Source: CAWJHE01 sp963842455 (GTDB taxonomy: Bacteria > Chloroflexota > Anaerolineae > Anaerolineales > UBA4823). From it: a stretch of DNA of 64,000 bases. A program made the translations under genes and the position numbers. Below the pieces are notes generated by a model, which searched no databases, had not been told where the DNA came from, and saw only the letters and a list, made by a program, of their open reading frames with translations. The stretch covers positions 186,001 to 250,000 of the forward strand of contig CAWJHE010000009.1 in NCBI GenBank assembly GCA_963842455.1, in the 5' to 3' direction. Position 1 is the stretch's first letter; each line of letters starts with the position of its first letter. Below are positions 61,554 through 64,000 of this stretch, piece by piece.

Positions 61554-64000
61554 ATGATGGATACACAAGGCAATTTCTACCTGGGACGCATTTTCGATAC
61601 AGAGACAGGCAAAACCACAGACCAGGCTTATCTATACGAGCCAGACGATCTAACCACGCATGCTTTTGTCGTGGGTATGACCGGATCCGGCAAAACGGGT
61701 CTCTGTATCGATCTACTAGAAGAAGCAGCTTTGAATGGCATACCCTCTTTGATGATCGACCCTAAGGGAGATATCACAAACGCACTACTCCATTTTCCAG
61801 AATTGCAGCCTGCTGACTTTCAACCCTGGGTGAATGCCGACCAGGCGCGCCGCTCTGGGCAGACGATCGAAGAAGCAGCCCAAGAAGCAGCCGAATCCTG
61901 GCGCAATGGCCTGGCTTCCTGGGATATTACCCCTGAGCGGCTGCGCGCCCTGGAGAAATCGGTGCATTTCGCCATTTACACCCCCGGTTCTGACGCAGGC
62001 ATTCCGGTGAGCATCCTGGCATCCTTGAAAGCGCCGGAAATCGCCTGGGAAAGTAACCGGGAATTGTTACGTGAAAAAATATCCAGCACAGTAACAGCCA
62101 TCTTAGGGTTGGTGGGTCTCACGAATATCGATCCAGTCCGCTCGCGTGAGCATATCCTGCTAGCCAATATCTTCGAAACCGCCTGGAGCCAGGGGAACGA
62201 CCTCACTCTGAGCGAGTTGATCATGCAGACCCAAAGTCCGCCTTTTGCTAAATTGGGTGTTTTTGATGTCAACACCTTCTTCCCCGAGAAAGATCGCTTT
62301 GGTTTAGCCATGTTACTGAATAATATCCTGGCTGCGCCAGCCTTTCAAACCTGGATCGAAGGACAGCCATTAGATATCCCCAGCCTGTTATATGGCCCCG
62401 ACGGTCGCCCCCGGCATAGCGTCTTTTATATCGCCCACCTCAACGATGCCGAGCGCATGTTCTTTATTACCCTGCTGTTTTCGGCTGTAGAATCCTGGAT
62501 GCGCTCCCAAAGCGGCACCCAAACCTTGCGAGCTTTGCTCTATTTCGATGAAATCTTCGGTTACCTGCCGCCGGTTGCCAATCCGCCTTCTAAGGAACCC
62601 ATGTTGCGCATGCTGAAACAGGCGCGGGCCTTTGGCGTGGGTTTGGTGCTGGTTACCCAAAATCCTGTGGATGTGGACTACAAAGCGCTGTCGAATACTG
62701 GCACCTGGTTTATTGGCAAACTGCAAACCGATCAAGATAAGCAACGTTTGCTGGATGGTCTCCAAGGAGCTGTAGCGGGGGACCTGAACCGGGCAGCCTA
62801 CGATCGCCTGATCTCGACCTTAGGTAAGCGCGTCTTCCTGGCGCATAATATTCACAACAAACCTGGCAAAGAAGCAACCCTATTTCAAACTCGCTGGGCA
62901 ATGAATTATCTGACCGGGCCTCTCACCCGAACACAAATACCAGTTTTGAATCGGAAGGTCGGCGCTGTGGCTCAAATTACTGCGCCTGCGGCCACAACAG
63001 CCAAAACTGAAACCCCTGCCCGGCAAACTGCCTCATCATCCGCAGGCCAGTCGCCGGTTGTTGCCTCAGCGGTCCAGGCTTCTACATCCGATCTGCCTGG
63101 AACCCTGACCCAGCCTGTATTACCATCCAGCATTTCCACCTATTTCTTACCCAACAACCTGAGTTTCACTCAGGCTTTCAAAGCTGCGGGAGTTAGTTAT
63201 CCACCTCAAGCGGATAGCCTCGGCATCCTCTACCGTCCGGTTCTGATAGCCCAGGCAAATGTGCGTTTTCTTAATCGCAAATACAACCTGGATTACGAAA
63301 AAAACCTTTGCAGCCTGGTACAAAACCCGGACCGGCGAGGGGTGATCCGCTGGGATGATTTCCCCACAACGCCTGTTGACCCTAAGCTTTTAGACAGCCG
63401 GCCAGATCCACGGGCGCGCTTCTCAATCCCAGAAACGCCCTTATCAGACGCAAGGCTGATGAGCTCGATCCAGAAAGATTTTATTGATTGGGTTTACCGG
63501 AACAGCCAGGTAACCGTGCGCGCCAACGATGCCCTGAAAGTTTACACTGGGCCAGAAGTTTCCCAGGCAGATTTCCGCAAGCTGTGCTCGGATGCTGCCC
63601 AAGATAGTCGAGATGCAGAGATTGACAAGGTGTCTGCATCTTACGATAAGAAAATTTCTGCTTTGCAGGATAAAATCCGCCGTGAAGAACGCGAGCTGGC
63701 TGAAGACGAATCAGAGTTTTCCCAAAGGAAGATGGAAGAATTGGGCACCCATGCAGAGAACATTCTAGGGCTTTTTGGAGGAAGAAAAAGCAGCCGGCGA
63801 TTAACTTCATCTTTGTCTCGCAGGCGAATGACTGAAAAAGCCAAATCGGACGTCAAAGAATCCGAAGAAACCATCAAAGAGCTAGAAAAGCAAATTGCAG
63901 ATTTGGAAAAGGAAAAAGCCACCGCTCTAGAAGACATCCAAGAAAGGTGGGCAGACCTTGCCAACCAGGTTACTGAAATCCCGGTAACGCCTCTTCAAGA
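61554..64000 (+). CDS. HerA/FtsK-superfamily P-loop ATPase, cut by the right edge
   Basis: At least 815 aa, open to the window end. N-terminal Walker A VGMTGSGKTG (41-48), SLMIDPKGDITNALL (HerA-type DPKGD), then ALLYFDEIFGYLPP (Walker B with an acidic pair) and LVLVTQNPVDVDYKALSN (sensor). A Thr/Ala/Ser linker at about 480-530 follows, then a less conserved region and a coiled coil near the end (ELEKQIADLEKEKATALEDI). GGAG precedes ATG 61554. It is not a short HerA: the C-terminal half suggests a scaffold or partner-binding role. Substrate (DNA or protein) unknown. Confidence 0.83.
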   Translation, partial: MMDTQGNFYLGRIFDTETGKTTDQAYLYEPDDLTTHAFVVGMTGSGKTGLCIDLLEEAALNGIPSLMIDPKGDITNALLHFPELQPADFQPWVNADQARRSGQTIEEAAQEAAESWRNGLASWDITPERLRALEKSVHFAIYTPGSDAGIPVSILASLKAPEIAWESNRELLREKISSTVTAILGLVGLTNIDPVRSREHILLANIFETAWSQGNDLTLSELIMQTQSPPFAKLGVFDVNTFFPEKDRFGLAMLLNNILAAPAFQTWIEGQPLDIPSLLYGPDGRPRHSVFYIAHLNDAERMFFITLLFSAVESWMRSQSGTQTLRALLYFDEIFGYLPPVANPPSKEPMLRMLKQARAFGVGLVLVTQNPVDVDYKALSNTGTWFIGKLQTDQDKQRLLDGLQGAVAGDLNRAAYDRLISTLGKRVFLAHNIHNKPGKEATLFQTRWAMNYLTGPLTRTQIPVLNRKVGAVAQITAPAATTAKTETPARQTASSSAGQSPVVASAVQASTSDLPGTLTQPVLPSSISTYFLPNNLSFTQAFKAAGVSYPPQADSLGILYRPVLIAQANVRFLNRKYNLDYEKNLCSLVQNPDRRGVIRWDDFPTTPVDPKLLDSRPDPRARFSIPETPLSDARLMSSIQKDFIDWVYRNSQVTVRANDALKVYTGPEVSQADFRKLCSDAAQDSRDAEIDKVSASYDKKISALQDKIRREERELAEDESEFSQRKMEELGTHAENILGLFGGRKSSRRLTSSLSRRRMTEKAKSDVKESEETIKELEKQIADLEKEKATALEDIQERWADLANQVTEIPVTPLQ

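Overview
The window looks like a chromosomal stretch of a member of the Chloroflexota, most likely class Anaerolineae. This is an inference from gene content, not from a marker-gene search. Supporting points are Thr/Pro-rich linkers on surface proteins with LysM domains, the nurA / small gene / herA order, a DmsABC-like oxidoreductase with no visible Tat signal, and Gram-positive-type signals (strong GGAGG ribosome sites, a GAAC-N4-GTTC LexA-type box). Coding density is high, both strands are used, and no phage, IS element or CRISPR array is visible.

Layout. 0-1.6 kb: arsenic region on the minus strand (arsR, a methyltransferase, a broken arsM cut by the window edge). 1.7-2.6 kb: a PIN-toxin/antitoxin pair. 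3.4-7.5 kb: a dmsABC-like molybdoenzyme operon. 7.5-10.3 kb: a SWIM zinc-finger gene with an unusual leader, a thermonuclease lipoprotein, a stand-alone Lrp ligand-binding domain and a GNAT acetyltransferase. 10.4-14 kb: nurA, a barrel-like gene and herA. 14-17 kb: ferritin, Nudix hydrolase, and a divergent lytic transglycosylase/membrane protein pair around a LexA-type box. 17-19.3 kb: a two-component system. 19.3-25 kb: the translation/transcription block, read on the minus strand from tRNA-Thr, tRNA-Tyr, tRNA-Thr, tuf, rpmG, tRNA-Trp, secE, nusG, rplK, rplA, an L10 leader and rplJ to rplL. 25-27 kb: rlmB and a PIN-TRAM membrane protein. 27-34 kb: a UMF1 transporter with an extra outer domain, menG-ubiX-methyltransferase, another methyltransferase and ugd. 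34-42 kb: an Rrf2 regulator, urocanate hydratase coupled to a pseudokinase, duplicated membrane proteins, an MFS transporter and a LysM protein. 42-50 kb: YfcC transporter, metallo-hydrolase, sulfite-oxidase-fold protein, RNase Z, FtsK and CapA lipoprotein. 50-53.5 kb: a zinc-uptake operon (znuA-znuC-znuB-zur) under a Zur-type box. 53.5-60 kb: envelope proteins, a flippase-like membrane protein with an amine-oxidase-like partner, a THUMP-like methyltransferase and a phosphoribosyltransferase. 60-64 kb: a phospholipase-D protein and a HerA-like ATPase that runs off the right edge.

The most important caution is the density of single-base frame breaks. At least ten otherwise well conserved genes, including rplK, ugd, hutU, dmsA and a response regulator, are split by one extra or missing base. 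Nearly all breaks are +1. Sequencing or assembly insertions are the likeliest explanation, so these genes are annotated here as single restored genes.

The most interesting regulatory structure is at 16.18-16.24 kb. Two near-consensus divergent sigma-70 promoters interlock around a perfect GAAC-N4-GTTC palindrome, suggesting joint DNA-damage control of a cell-wall lytic enzyme and an uncharacterised membrane protein. Other notable items are a promoter / 13-codon ORF / terminator leader ahead of a SWIM gene, the three-gene nurA-herA operon, the pseudokinase coupled to urocanase, and apparently leaderless starts on envelope genes.
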